The translations under genes and the position numbers were made by a program. From assembly GCF_036226885.1 (NCBI RefSeq), contig NZ_CP109027.1, forward strand, positions 2,666,001 through 2,730,000: a stretch of DNA of 64,000 nucleotides, written 5' to 3'. This document shows, in pieces, positions 49,175 to 58,361 of the stretch; positions within the stretch are counted from its first letter, which is position 1; the number at the start of each line of letters is the position of its first letter. Under the pieces are notes generated by a model. That model did no database searches and was not told the DNA's origin. It saw only the letters and a list, made by a program, of their open reading frames with translations. The stretch comes from Streptomyces sp. NBC_00663 (GTDB lineage: Bacteria > Actinomycetota > Actinomycetes > Streptomycetales > Streptomycetaceae).

Positions 49175-50086
49175 TCAGGCTCGCTTGAGGTGGACGGCGA
49201 CCGTCTCGCTGACGGTCACCGGCTGGGCGTAGTCCGGGTCCGTCGCCGTCGCCCGGGTCTCGACCTCGACGTCACCGCGCTGGAAGGGGACGTCTCCGGT
49301 GGGTACGGCCGTCGCGGTCCAGGCCACCGGGGCGCCCGGCGTGCAGGACACGGACGTGCTGAAGGAGCCGCGGATGAGCTTCTGGCTCTTCACCTGGGTG
49401 ATGTCGCCCGCCACCTCCACCCGCACCGGCTTGTTGCAGCTCACCGTCCCGTGCACGGTGGCCTTGCCGTTCAGGGTGCTCGCGGTGCCGTCCACGGCCA
49501 CGGCGAGGCCGAGGTCGAGCTGCGCGGGCGGGGCCGGGTTGGCGATGTGGACCTCGCCGCGGGCCGCGGTGCTGCCTCCCTCACAGTGCTGCACGAAGCT
49601 GGCGTCGAGCTTCTCGACATAGCCCTGCGGGCCGAACTCCACGTCGGTGATGGTGAACTCGCCGGTGAGCGTGTTGCAGCCGCGCCCGTTGCCGCTGAGG
49701 TCAAGGCCCGGCTCGGTCGGCTCGTTGAACGGGTAGCGGGTGGCTCCGGTGTAGGTCCCCGGCGCCAGGGTCTGGCCGGACGGCGCCGTGAGATCCAGGT
49801 ACCACCAGTCGCCGTTCGCCCCGTCGACGGAGAGGTGGACACCGTTGTCGGTGCTGTCGGCGGAGATGTTCAGACGGTCCTGGGACGCAGTCGAGTAGGC
49901 GTAGGACTGGCCGCCGCTGACCCAGTCGCCCTCGTCGCCGCTGAAGGCGAACGACCCGTCGGTGACGGGCAGGGCGTGAGCCTCGGTGCCGGTCAGCAGG
50001 CCGGTCGTGCCGGCGGCCATGCTCAGGGTCAGTGCGAGGACGGCCGCGGCTCGGGCGAGGACGCGTGCGGGCGCGCTGGTTCTCAT
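49175..50086 (-). CDS. Secreted protein of unknown function
   Basis: The 303-residue product has a Sec signal (residues 1-37 ending EAHA). The mature part is rich in Ser, Thr, Gly and Asp with alternating strands, as in beta-sandwich surface proteins. It holds two Cys pairs (near residues 136 and 168, and near 216 and 250) that could form disulfides. No catalytic motif or anchor is recognised. A LacI-like dyad lies 39 bases upstream. Family is not recognised. Confidence 0.75.
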   Translation of the reverse strand: MRTSAPARVLARAAAVLALTLSMAAGTTGLLTGTEAHALPVTDGSFAFSGDEGDWVSGGQSYAYSTASQDRLNISADSTDNGVHLSVDGANGDWWYLDLTAPSGQTLAPGTYTGATRYPFNEPTEPGLDLSGNGRGCNTLTGEFTITDVEFGPQGYVEKLDASFVQHCEGGSTAARGEVHIANPAPPAQLDLGLAVAVDGTASTLNGKATVHGTVSCNKPVRVEVAGDITQVKSQKLIRGSFSTSVSCTPGAPVAWTATAVPTGDVPFQRGDVEVETRATATDPDYAQPVTVSETVAVHLKRA

Positions 50087-50125
50087 GAATTTTCCCCCCT
50101 GCGGATGAAGTGCCCCGTCGCCGGT

Positions 50126-50139
50126 GGGAGCGCTTTCCC
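50126..50139. promoter_or_regulatory. Possible LacI-family site upstream of the secreted protein gene
   Basis: GGGAGCGCTTTCCC has an AGCGCT core with imperfect flanks. It resembles the cellulose-repressor type of site (TGGGAGCGCTCCCA) more than the TCGAAGCGCTTCGA of this locus. Confidence 0.4.
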
Positions 50140-50234
50140 CGTACCGGCGCAGCGAGTCTGCCCTTCGGTGGGATGCATGACAACTGTGTTTCAGGAGACG
50201 GCAGTTGTGGTTTCGGCCAACACCTGGGACCGGC

Positions 50235-51827
50235 CTACTCCGACGCCGTCGCCTTCAGCGCCAGCCACAGCTCCATCCGTACGTCCGGATCGTCCAGGGA
50301 CCGTCCGAGGATCTCCTCCACCCGCCGCATCCGGTACCGCAGGGTGTGCCGGTGTACGCCCAGGTCCGCGGCGGCCGCGTCCCACTGGCCGTGCCGGGAG
50401 AGCCAGGCCCGCAGAGAGGCCACCAGGTCTCCCCGGCCGGTCGCGTCGTGTTCGTACAGGGGCCGGAGCAGCCCGTCCGCGAAGGCCCTGACCGCGTCGT
50501 CGGCGAGGAGCGGCACCACCGAGCCCGCCGCCAGCTGCTCGTGCTCCACCCACAGCCGTCCCCGGCGCCGGGCGACGGACAGCGCCTGCTCGGCCTGCTT
50601 GTAGGCCGCGCCCGCGGCGGTCGGGCCGGCCGGCGCGGAGACCCCGACGACGAGTCCCGCGGCCTCGCCCTGCTCTCCCGCACGGGCGGCCTCCAGTACG
50701 GCCGTGTGCTCCCCGCAGGCGCCGGCCGCCGCGCCGCCGTCCGCGGCCAGCACCACCAGCCGCTCCCCCTCGGGCACGACCAGCACGGCCTCCCCGGCCC
50801 GGGCCGCCGCCGACTCCACGGTCTCGGTGAGGGCTCCCAGCGGATCACCGTCGGCGGCGCCGTCCACGACTCCCCGCACCGTCGACTCCAATTCGGCGAC
50901 GATCACCCGGAACGGGGCGTCCAGCAGGGCGCCGTACAGATCACCGGCCACGGCCCGCGCATGGTCCGGCTCGCCCGCCAGCAGCATCCGCAGCACCGCC
51001 GCCCCGATCCGCTGCTCGGCCGCGTACAGCGACCGGGACCGCTCGGTCGTGAGCGTCAGCAGCGCGATCGCGGAGTGCACGGCGTAGCGCTCCGCCGTGC
51101 CGAGCGCCGCGGCGGTCCCCACCGCGAGCGCGGCCCGGGGCCGCCGGCCCGTCCCGAGGGAGTGCAGCTCGACCCGGTCCTCGCCCTCCGGACCGCCGAC
51201 CACCGACGACGCCGGCGCGGCCCGCTCCCGCAGCCGCTCCACGTCCGCGGTCAGCCGCGCGGCCCGCCGCCCGGCCCACTCCGGCGCGGTGGCGACGACG
51301 GCACCCGAGGCGTCGTACAACGCCGCCCAGCCGTCGACCTGTGAGGCGAGGGCGGACAGCAGCCCCTCCGGGCCCTCCGCGAGCGCCTGCCGGGTCAGCT
51401 CGCGCTGGGCCGCGAACCCCGCCGTCACCGACCGGTACTGGTCGGCGGCGATGGCGGCGGACACGGCCTTGCTGATGGCGAGGAAGGGGGTGCGCCGGGG
51501 CACCTCCAGCAGGGGCAGTCCCTCGGCCTGCGCGGCGGTCACGAGCGCCTCGGGGATGTCCTCGTAGTTGACCCCGACGGCGAAGCCGAGCCCGACGACC
51601 CCGGCACCGACCAGCCGCTTCACATAGCGCCGCATCGCCTCCGGGTCCTCCGCGTCCAGCTTCAGCGCGGTGATCAGGAGCAGCTCCCCGCCCTCCATGT
51701 ACGGCACGGGGTCGGCGAGCTCGCTGACGTGTGCCCAGCGCACGGGGACGTCGAGGCGGTCCTCGCCCGCGCGCACGGTCAGCTTGAGCGCGGAGTGGTG
51801 GACGAGCGAGGAGAGGGTGGGCGGCAT
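50235..51827 (-). CDS. PucR-family transcriptional regulator
   Basis: The 530-residue protein has the N-terminal PucR domain (VRWAHVSELADPVPYMEGGE near residues 28-47), a GGDEF-like/GAF-like middle and a C-terminal HTH_30 helix-turn-helix (GQWDAAAADLGVHRHTLRYR near residue 480). Such regulators control purine, proline or polyamine and GABA use in Streptomyces. It lies among GABA and polyamine genes, so it probably activates some of them. Its ligand is not known. It ends 149 bases before the secreted protein gene. Confidence 0.9.
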   Translation of the reverse strand: MPPTLSSLVHHSALKLTVRAGEDRLDVPVRWAHVSELADPVPYMEGGELLLITALKLDAEDPEAMRRYVKRLVGAGVVGLGFAVGVNYEDIPEALVTAAQAEGLPLLEVPRRTPFLAISKAVSAAIAADQYRSVTAGFAAQRELTRQALAEGPEGLLSALASQVDGWAALYDASGAVVATAPEWAGRRAARLTADVERLRERAAPASSVVGGPEGEDRVELHSLGTGRRPRAALAVGTAAALGTAERYAVHSAIALLTLTTERSRSLYAAEQRIGAAVLRMLLAGEPDHARAVAGDLYGALLDAPFRVIVAELESTVRGVVDGAADGDPLGALTETVESAAARAGEAVLVVPEGERLVVLAADGGAAAGACGEHTAVLEAARAGEQGEAAGLVVGVSAPAGPTAAGAAYKQAEQALSVARRRGRLWVEHEQLAAGSVVPLLADDAVRAFADGLLRPLYEHDATGRGDLVASLRAWLSRHGQWDAAAADLGVHRHTLRYRMRRVEEILGRSLDDPDVRMELWLALKATASE

Positions 51828-51920
51828 GAGGCCTTCAGATCAGAGTGGTGGGGCCGAGGTGATCATTTGGCCGCCGTGTATGACCGGCCTGTGCCGATTC
51901 TGCCTCACCGTACGGTCCCG

Positions 51921-51968
51921 CTCAGCCCCTCAGCCCCTCAGCCCCTCAGCCCCTCAGCCCCTCAGCCT
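51921..51968. repeat. Six tandem copies of the 8-bp unit CTCAGCCC
   Basis: The array overlaps the stop codon and last residues of the TraG-like gene. Read on the minus strand each unit (GGGCTGAG) carries TGA, so the true stop lies in the array. Confidence 0.85.
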
Positions 51969-54406
51969 CTGAGGTCGACCAGCAGGGGCGGAGTGTGCTC
52001 CCCCTTGACGTCGGTCAGCGACAGCACCGCGTGCCCGGGCGGCACCGCGTGCGCCAGCTCGGACGCTGACCAGCGCTCCCGCTCGACCTGGCGCACGGTC
52101 ACGGCCTCCGTGGTGACGGCCTTGCCGGTGACCAGCTTGCGCAGGGCGTGCATGACCCGGGTCATCGGCTGGTCGGCGAAGACGGTGTGCTGGGCGACGT
52201 CCTTGGTCTCCACCCACTCCGTGCCCCAGGCCTCGGCGAAGCGGCCGCCGTCCCAGGTCGTCACCCCGGACAGGGCCATCCGGCAGCCGACGGCCCCGTA
52301 CAGCGGCCCGTGCAGGGCCTCGGGGACGTCGGAGACCGAGCGCAGCGCCAGCACGACTCCGGCGTTCCGCGAGCGCAGCCGCTGGATCCGGCGCAGCGAC
52401 CCGGGGGTGACGGTGCCGGTGGCGTCGTCGAGGACGAGGCCCACGAAGTGGTCGCGGGTGCCTTCGCCTTCCTCGGCGACCCGCGCGAACTGGGCCAGCA
52501 CCAGCCGGGCGATCAGCCGCGCGGCCTCCTCGTGGCCGTGCCGGGGCAGGTCGATACGGACCCGCAGTGGGTGGTGAGCGACGGCACGAAGAGAGAACGG
52601 ACGGATGTCGCCACCCGAGCCGTCACCCGAGCGACTGCCCGAACCAGTCCCCGAACCGCTGCCCGAGCCGAAGAAGCCGTCGAACGCGGGCCGGTCGAGC
52701 AGGGCGAGCCGGTCGGCGAGCGCCGGGCCCGGGTCGCCGGGGGCGCCGGCCTGCCGGACGCGGGCGTCGAGCTCGCGGCGCATCGCCGTGTGGCGGTCCC
52801 CGGCCAGCCGTTCGCGCACGTCGGCGAGGGTGGCCGGGTCGCCCTCCAGCAGCTCCCGCAGGACGGGCAGGCTCGGGAAGCGGCCGTACGCCGCCCGGTA
52901 GGGGCCCAGCAGCTGGGCGAGCGGCCGTACGGCGCGCTCGGCGCCCATGGTGTCGAGGTCGCCGGCCAGCGCCTCGGCGAGGAACCCGGCCGCCTCGTCG
53001 GGATCGTCGACCTCGGCGTAGGGGTCGAGGTCGTGCACGGAGGCGGGGTCGCCGACGCGGACGACCACGTCGTAGGCGGTGTCGGGCCCGAGCGGGGTGC
53101 CGGCGCCGCTCACCACGACGACGGCGCAGCTCCCGGTGAGGGCCTGGAGGGCCAGGGTCTCGGTGACCGGGGCGATCACCTGCCGGGTCTTGCCGGCGCC
53201 GGACGGGCCGACGACCAGGAGCGAGGTGCGCAGGGTCTCCGGGCCGAGGGCGGCGCCGACCCCGCCGTACGCCAGGGGGGTCCGCTCGGCCTCGGTCCAC
53301 CGGCCGATGCGGACCTGTCCGGTGAGCAGGTCGTGGCGGGCGGCGCGGTGGGTGAGGTCGCGGGCGCCCGAGGGGTGGGTGAAGGCGGCGGCGCCCTGCC
53401 TCAGGACCGTGTCCGTGAAGTCGGCGAGCCGGCCCAGCCGTCGGGCCCGGGTCCAGCCGCGTTCGATGCGGGCGCAGTCCACGTCGTTCATCCGCCCGGC
53501 GAGCAGTTCGGCGGCGAGCAGCTCGGCGGCCTGGTGCTGACCGGCCTCGCGCAGCTCGGGCCAGCGGGCGCGGGGCTGTTCGGTCACCCCGGCCGGGTCC
53601 TGGCCGTGCGCGGCGCGGCGCCGGTCGGCGAGCCAGGTCCGGGCCAGGGGGAGCCAGGCGCCGAGGCGGGCGAAGGGCCACAGGACGAGGAGGACGACGA
53701 CCGTGTCGAGGAGTTGCTTGGACGGCGACTCGTAGACCCCGTACCCGTCGGTGATCAGCACGAGCAGGGAGAACAGCGGGGTGACGACGGGTACCGGGTC
53801 CCAGCCGACGCCGGGGAAGGCGCCCGGGAAGACGAGGCTGAGCGCGATGAGCGCGATCAGGGCGGCGATGAGGGCCCGCGCGGGCTGCGCCTTGCGGCCG
53901 ACGAAGTGCCGGGCGACGACGGCCCAGCCTCCGAGCCGGATCACCACGTAGACGAGCACGGCGAAGGAGATACCGCTGTAGACCTCCAGCGCCTCCACAC
54001 CCGGATAGGGCACCGCCTCCCCCGCCAGCTGCTTGGGCGAGGCCAGGGTGCCGCCCCACCACCAGTCGTCCGGCGTGAACAGCCTGAGCACCGTGAACTC
54101 GTACGGCACCTCGCCCCGCCGCCAGAAGGACCAGACCACGAGGCCGACGACGAGGGGGATCAGCATGCCCGCGACGGTCACCGGGGAGAGCCGCTCCGCC
54201 TTCCGGGCCGCCTTCGGCCGCTGGTACCCGAACCGCCAGATACCGGGCTCCGCCGCGGGCCGCTTCTCGTTCAGCCAGTTGGCCACCAGCGTGCCCGGGC
54301 TCTGCCCCGGCTGCGGCGGCACCCGCGGCGCGTCCGGTGGCCCCGCCGGACGCGGCACCGGGTTCGCATGCGTACCCCGAGCGTCCTGCGTCCCGTCGCT
54401 GTCCAT
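51962..54406 (-). CDS. Membrane-anchored TraG/VirD4-like ATPase
   Basis: An 814-residue protein with four or five transmembrane segments in the first 280 residues and a large cytoplasmic ATPase domain. Walker A is VVGPSGAGKT and Walker B is HFVGLVLDDATG near residue 650. The domain resembles TraG/VirD4 coupling or HerA-FtsK-like proteins. A Ser/Gly low-complexity insert lies near residue 590. The ATG at 54406 is chosen because AGGGGCG lies close upstream. No conjugation genes are near, so a chromosomal role (perhaps export or DNA handling) is inferred and remains unknown. Confidence 0.75.
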   Translation of the reverse strand: MDSDGTQDARGTHANPVPRPAGPPDAPRVPPQPGQSPGTLVANWLNEKRPAAEPGIWRFGYQRPKAARKAERLSPVTVAGMLIPLVVGLVVWSFWRRGEVPYEFTVLRLFTPDDWWWGGTLASPKQLAGEAVPYPGVEALEVYSGISFAVLVYVVIRLGGWAVVARHFVGRKAQPARALIAALIALIALSLVFPGAFPGVGWDPVPVVTPLFSLLVLITDGYGVYESPSKQLLDTVVVLLVLWPFARLGAWLPLARTWLADRRRAAHGQDPAGVTEQPRARWPELREAGQHQAAELLAAELLAGRMNDVDCARIERGWTRARRLGRLADFTDTVLRQGAAAFTHPSGARDLTHRAARHDLLTGQVRIGRWTEAERTPLAYGGVGAALGPETLRTSLLVVGPSGAGKTRQVIAPVTETLALQALTGSCAVVVVSGAGTPLGPDTAYDVVVRVGDPASVHDLDPYAEVDDPDEAAGFLAEALAGDLDTMGAERAVRPLAQLLGPYRAAYGRFPSLPVLRELLEGDPATLADVRERLAGDRHTAMRRELDARVRQAGAPGDPGPALADRLALLDRPAFDGFFGSGSGSGTGSGSRSGDGSGGDIRPFSLRAVAHHPLRVRIDLPRHGHEEAARLIARLVLAQFARVAEEGEGTRDHFVGLVLDDATGTVTPGSLRRIQRLRSRNAGVVLALRSVSDVPEALHGPLYGAVGCRMALSGVTTWDGGRFAEAWGTEWVETKDVAQHTVFADQPMTRVMHALRKLVTGKAVTTEAVTVRQVERERWSASELAHAVPPGHAVLSLTDVKGEHTPPLLVDLRG

Positions 54407-54668
54407 CGCCCCTGCTCCCTGACCAGCCGTTCCGTCCACCGTCAGCGGCCAATCTAACGCCCCCACAAGGGGAGTTCACCGCTTACGCGGCCGCTACGGC
54501 CTTTGCCCGGCGCCCGGCGGTGCGAAGCCCGCCCGCGGCTCCGCTATGTCCACCACGGACAACCCGTGCCCCTGACACCGCCCACATGGAGCATGCCCAC
54601 CCTCCGCTCCCCGCCCTAGCCTGCGAGAAAAGACAAGAAAGCATCCGCAATACCCCCAGGAGCCCCTC
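54407..54668. other. Divergent intergenic region (262 bp) upstream of gabT
   Basis: No gene is supported. It must hold the promoters of the TraG-like gene and gabT. A short A-rich stretch (54630-54650) near gabT is the only low-GC segment; no clear operator was recognised. Confidence 0.5.
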
Positions 54669-56003
54669 ATGAGCGCACTTCCGCAGGAGCGCCGGATCGT
54701 CACCGCCATCCCCGGCCCGAAGTCGCAGGAGTTGCAGGCCCGCCGTCTCGAAGCGGTCGCGCAGGGCGTGGGCTCGGTGCTGCCCGTGTTCACCGCGCGG
54801 GCGGGCGGCGGCATCATCGAGGACGTCGACGGCAACCGGCTCATCGACTTCGGCTCCGGCATCGCGGTGACCAGCGTCGGCGCCTCCGCCGAGGCCGTCG
54901 TACGCCGTGCGAGCGCCCAGCTCGCCGACTTCACCCACACCTGTTTCATGGTGACGCCGTACGAGGGGTACGTGGAGGTCGCCGAGGCTCTCGCCGAGCT
55001 GACCCCCGGTGACCACGCCAAGAAGAGCGCCCTGTTCAACTCCGGCGCCGAGGCCGTCGAGAACGCCGTCAAGATCGCGCGTTCGTACACCAAGCGGCAG
55101 GCCGTCGTCGTGTTCGACCACGGGTACCACGGGCGTACGAATCTCACCATGGCGCTGACGGCGAAGAACATGCCGTACAAGCACGGCTTCGGGCCGTTCG
55201 CCCCCGAGGTGTACCGCGTGCCGGTCGCCTACGGCTACCGCTGGCCGACCGGTGCCGAGAACGCCGGCCCCGAGGCCGCCGCGCAGGCCATCGACCAGAT
55301 CACCAAGCAGGTCGGCCCGGACAACGTCGCCGCGATCATCATCGAGCCGGTGCTCGGCGAGGGCGGCTTCATCGAGCCCGCGAAGGGCTTCCTGCCGGCC
55401 ATCCGCCAGTTCGCCGCCGACAACGGCATCGTCTTCGTCGCCGACGAGATCCAGAGCGGTTTCTGCCGTACGGGGCAGTGGTTCGCGTGTGAGGACGAGG
55501 GCATCGTCCCGGACCTGATCACCACCGCCAAGGGCATCGCGGGCGGCCTGCCGCTCGCCGCCGTCACCGGCCGCGCCGAGATCATGGACGCCGCGCACTC
55601 CGGTGGGCTCGGCGGTACGTACGGCGGCAACCCCGTCGCCTGCGCCGGTGCGCTCGGCTCCATCGAGACGATGAAGGAGCTCGACCTCAACGCCAGGGCG
55701 AAGAACATCGAGGCGATCATGAAGGCCCGCCTCGGGGCCATGGCCGAGAAGTTCGACATCATCGGTGACGTCCGCGGCCGTGGCGCGATGATCGCCATCG
55801 AGCTGGTGAAGGACCGCGCCACCAAGGAGCCGAACGCGGAGGCCACCGCCGCCCTCGCCAAGGCCTGCCACCAGGAGGGCCTGCTGGTCCTCACCTGTGG
55901 CACCTACGGCAACGTGCTGCGCTTCCTGCCCCCGCTGGTCATCGGCGAGGACCTCCTCAACGAGGGCCTCGACATCATCGAGCAGGCCTTCACCCGCATC
56001 TGA
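54669..56003 (+). CDS. gabT: 4-aminobutyrate aminotransferase
   Basis: GabT transfers the amino group of GABA to 2-oxoglutarate, giving succinic semialdehyde and glutamate. The 444-residue PLP enzyme has Lys288 in TTAKGIAGG as the Schiff-base residue, VFVADEIQSGF near residue 255 and GTYGGNP near 315. A GGAG ribosome binding site precedes ATG. It fits the nearby polyamine uptake and PuuB-like genes, which feed GABA. A 13-bp tandem repeat follows the stop. Confidence 0.93.
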   Translation: MSALPQERRIVTAIPGPKSQELQARRLEAVAQGVGSVLPVFTARAGGGIIEDVDGNRLIDFGSGIAVTSVGASAEAVVRRASAQLADFTHTCFMVTPYEGYVEVAEALAELTPGDHAKKSALFNSGAEAVENAVKIARSYTKRQAVVVFDHGYHGRTNLTMALTAKNMPYKHGFGPFAPEVYRVPVAYGYRWPTGAENAGPEAAAQAIDQITKQVGPDNVAAIIIEPVLGEGGFIEPAKGFLPAIRQFAADNGIVFVADEIQSGFCRTGQWFACEDEGIVPDLITTAKGIAGGLPLAAVTGRAEIMDAAHSGGLGGTYGGNPVACAGALGSIETMKELDLNARAKNIEAIMKARLGAMAEKFDIIGDVRGRGAMIAIELVKDRATKEPNAEATAALAKACHQEGLLVLTCGTYGNVLRFLPPLVIGEDLLNEGLDIIEQAFTRI

Positions 56004-56050
56004 GGCGACCAGCTCAGGCGAGCAGCTCAGGCGACCAGCCGAGGCGAAAC
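56001..56050. repeat. 13-bp tandem repeat spanning the gabT stop
   Basis: Units of TCAGGCGACCAGC run from 56001 (holding TGA) for about 3.8 copies with a few changes. Confidence 0.8.
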
Positions 56051-56203
56051 CCCTCTTTTCACAGCCGTCCCCGGCGTGAACGCACAGCGGATTCCGGGTC
56101 TGGGGCGGCCGACGGCAGAGGGTGTGAAGAAGGTGTGCGGGGTGCATGGCAGGAGCCGATTCCGGCTGTCGTACCCCCACTCGCTGCCGTAGGTTCTACC
56201 CAG

Positions 56204-57073
56204 ATGAGAGATACACCCCGCCCACAGGGGACTGTGGGCGACATCAGGCCGGGGCCTCCCCAGCTTCGACCTGGTCGTGCCCTCGCGCACACAACCGGAG
56301 CCTCCGGCTCCGGATCTCCTCACCGATCGGACGGTCACGCGCCCCAAACCCCCCGGGGCGCGCGACGATCCGGTCCGGACGGCCGCCCCGGAACCACCCC
56401 CCCTGTTCCGGGGCGGCCGACCTCCTTTCTTGGGTCCTCCCTCCTTCTCGGGCTTCCGGCCCTCCTCTTCGCGCTGATCACCTGGCAGGTCGTGGCCGAC
56501 GGCCCCCTGCTCCGCCTGGACGAGCGCGTCAGCCGCGCCCTCCTCCACCCGGACCGCGCCTGCGAACTCCTCTCCGACCTGGGCAACATCCAGGTGGCGG
56601 TGCCGGTCCTCGCCGTCGTCCTGGTGTACGCGGCTCTGCGCGCCCGGCGTACCGGCACGGACCGCTGGTGGGTACCGGCCACCGCCGCGGCCGTTCTGAT
56701 GGCCCTGGTCCCGGCGCTGATCATCCCGCTCAAGGAACTCACCGCCCGCCACGGCACCCACGTCGTGCCGCCCGGCGACGGCTACTACCCCTCGGGCCAC
56801 ACCGCCACGGCAGCCGTCGCCTACGGCTCCGCGACGCTGCTGCTCCTGCCGTGGCTCCGAACAGCGTGGGCCCGCCGCACCCTCGTCGCGCTCTGCGCCC
56901 TCGTCGTGCTCGGCGTCTCCTTCGGGCTGGTCCGCCGGGGCTACCACTGGCCGCTGGACGTCGTCGCCAGCTGGTTCCTGTGCGCGGTGCTGCTCGGGTC
57001 GCTGTGGCTCTTCCTCAGTCGGTGGGGCCCCGACCGGCAGCCACCACCCAGCCCTTCCGCGGAACGGCCCTGA
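56204..57073 (+). CDS. PAP2-family membrane phosphatase
   Basis: The protein has a Pro/Arg-rich N-terminus and five or six membrane segments. It has the three PAP2 motifs: KELTARHG near residue 190, YPSGHT near 210 and RRGYHWPLD near 250. Such enzymes remove phosphate from undecaprenyl diphosphate or phosphatidate at the membrane. The start is uncertain: codon third positions before about 56430 are mixed, and GTG at 56135 or 56234 are alternatives to the ATG at 56204. The end overlaps the convergent gene by 59 bases. Confidence 0.8.
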   Translation: MRDTPRPQGTVGDIRPGPPQLRPGRALAHTTGASGSGSPHRSDGHAPQTPRGARRSGPDGRPGTTPPVPGRPTSFLGSSLLLGLPALLFALITWQVVADGPLLRLDERVSRALLHPDRACELLSDLGNIQVAVPVLAVVLVYAALRARRTGTDRWWVPATAAAVLMALVPALIIPLKELTARHGTHVVPPGDGYYPSGHTATAAVAYGSATLLLLPWLRTAWARRTLVALCALVVLGVSFGLVRRGYHWPLDVVASWFLCAVLLGSLWLFLSRWGPDRQPPPSPSAERP

Positions 57074-57527
57074 CCAGCCCGCGTTCCCTGAGGACCTGGT
57101 AGGCGCGCTCGCCGACCCACACCGCGACGCCCTCCGACGCGGCGAGCCTCCTCGGGCTCGGCAGCCGTTCGCCCGGGAGCATCCGGCCCGCCGTGATGTC
57201 GGCGCGGAGACGGTCGGCCAGCCGGGTCCAGAGCTCCTCGGGGCGGCCGTTGTACGTGTCGTTGTGGCGGGGCCGCTCGGACCGGATGGCGTGCCGCTCG
57301 GCCTCCTCCGCGTCGGCCGGGTACTCGATCCTGATGCCGATGACATCGGGACCCCACGGCTTGTCGCGCAGATGGGTGCGGACACGGGTGAGCGGACAGG
57401 TGGAGATGCCGACGTACAGCAGGCCCTCGACGCCGTAGAGGCGGTACAGCGCCGTCCCGCGCCCCGCGTACAGGCTGCCTTCCTCGTCGAACAGGCCGCG
57501 CAGGAACTGGCTGTCTATGTCGGTCAT
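57015..57527 (-). CDS. GIY-YIG nuclease-like domain fused to a GntR winged helix
   Basis: A 170-residue protein with two parts. Residues 25-92 match a GIY-YIG nuclease core: ALYRLYG and YVGIS, the Arg/His region LTRVRTHL (48-53), and EAERHAIRSERPRHN with Glu78 and Asn89. Residues 98-162 are a GntR-type winged helix (LADRLRADITAGRMLPGERL and onward). This order, nuclease first and HTH second, is unusual. It may be a sequence-guided nuclease or a regulator with a derived sensor. The gene's 3' end overlaps the PAP2 gene on the other strand. Confidence 0.75.
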   Translation of the reverse strand: MTDIDSQFLRGLFDEEGSLYAGRGTALYRLYGVEGLLYVGISTCPLTRVRTHLRDKPWGPDVIGIRIEYPADAEEAERHAIRSERPRHNDTYNGRPEELWTRLADRLRADITAGRMLPGERLPSPRRLAASEGVAVWVGERAYQVLRERGLVRAVPRKGWVVAAGRGPTD

Positions 57528-57753
57528 ACGGCCCGGCTCCTTCGCGTCGTCAGGATTCCGGCCGTATCAAGGTAGTCGTCCCGAGGCAGTCGGAGACCGC
57601 CTCTTCGGGCGGTTGTCCGCGTCGGCCGCACGGGCGGCCGACGAGATGTCGGACGAAGGACGCGTGAAGAGGCGTCACGGTGTCACGGTGTGCTGTCGGG
57701 AAGGGGGAATGTGACAGCCCGCGTGACAGTGCGCCCCTCGGGCGGGGTCAGCC

Positions 57754-58200
57754 TCAGTCGTCCGTGGCCAGCCCCGCCGCCGCCTCGTGCATCGCCAGTT
57801 CGAGGAGCGCCGGATCGGTCAGGGTGCCTGAGCCGTCGGGCGGGACCAGCCAGCGGACCCCGCCGGTGGAGCGTCCGGGATACGGCACGACGATCCAGGT
57901 GCCCGCACCGGCCGTGCGGATGCCCGTGCCGACCCAGCGCGCGGCCGTGCCGGGCGGCACGAGGAACCCCATCCGCGCGTCACCGAAGTCGACCAGCACC
58001 GGACCGGGCTGGTCGATGATGCGGGTGAGGACGTCGAGCGTGGGGTAGCCGAGCTCGCCCGGCAGGATGAGCACGTCCCAGGCCTTGCCGGCGGGCAGCA
58101 GCGCGACCCCGAGGGGGTTGCGTTCCCACTCCCACCGGCAGGCCTCGGGATCCGGAGCCACGGATGCCAGCCACTCGACCGCCGTCTTCGCCCCAGTCAT
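57754..58200 (-). CDS. Conserved hypothetical protein
   Basis: A 148-residue protein without signal or membrane segment. Motifs include LLPAGKAWDVLILPGELGYP and GFLVPPGTAARWVGTG, which recur in small Streptomyces proteins of unknown function and faintly recall primase-polymerase N-terminal folds. The ATG at 58200 is chosen because AGGGAGG lies at a normal distance upstream. That ribosome binding site is inside a predicted helix (58205-58260). No partner is obvious. Confidence 0.7.
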   Translation of the reverse strand: MTGAKTAVEWLASVAPDPEACRWEWERNPLGVALLPAGKAWDVLILPGELGYPTLDVLTRIIDQPGPVLVDFGDARMGFLVPPGTAARWVGTGIRTAGAGTWIVVPYPGRSTGGVRWLVPPDGSGTLTDPALLELAMHEAAAGLATDD

Positions 58201-58204
58201 GAGG

Positions 58205-58260
58205 GGACCTCCCTTTTCCTCCGTGGACGCGGAGCGCGTCCACGAGGGAGAGGGAGGTCC
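58205..58260 (-). promoter_or_regulatory. 5' leader structure that would hide a ribosome binding site
   Basis: A perfect 10-bp helix (58205-58214 with 58251-58260) encloses a 9-bp hairpin (58222-58230 with 58236-58244). In the minus-strand mRNA the AGGGAGG ribosome binding site is on the 3' arm. Confidence 0.55.
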
Positions 58261-58361
58261 GGGCCTGGCATTACGCGGGTTTCGGCACCTTGTTGGAGTG
58301 AACTGGATCACACGCCGAATGCGCCCCCGGCACCGCCGAACGCGCCCCCGAAGAACGGGGC

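Noticed and set aside
51962..54406. Part of an integrated conjugative element
   Set aside because: No integrase, attachment repeats, replication or spread genes lie nearby, and base composition matches the neighbours.
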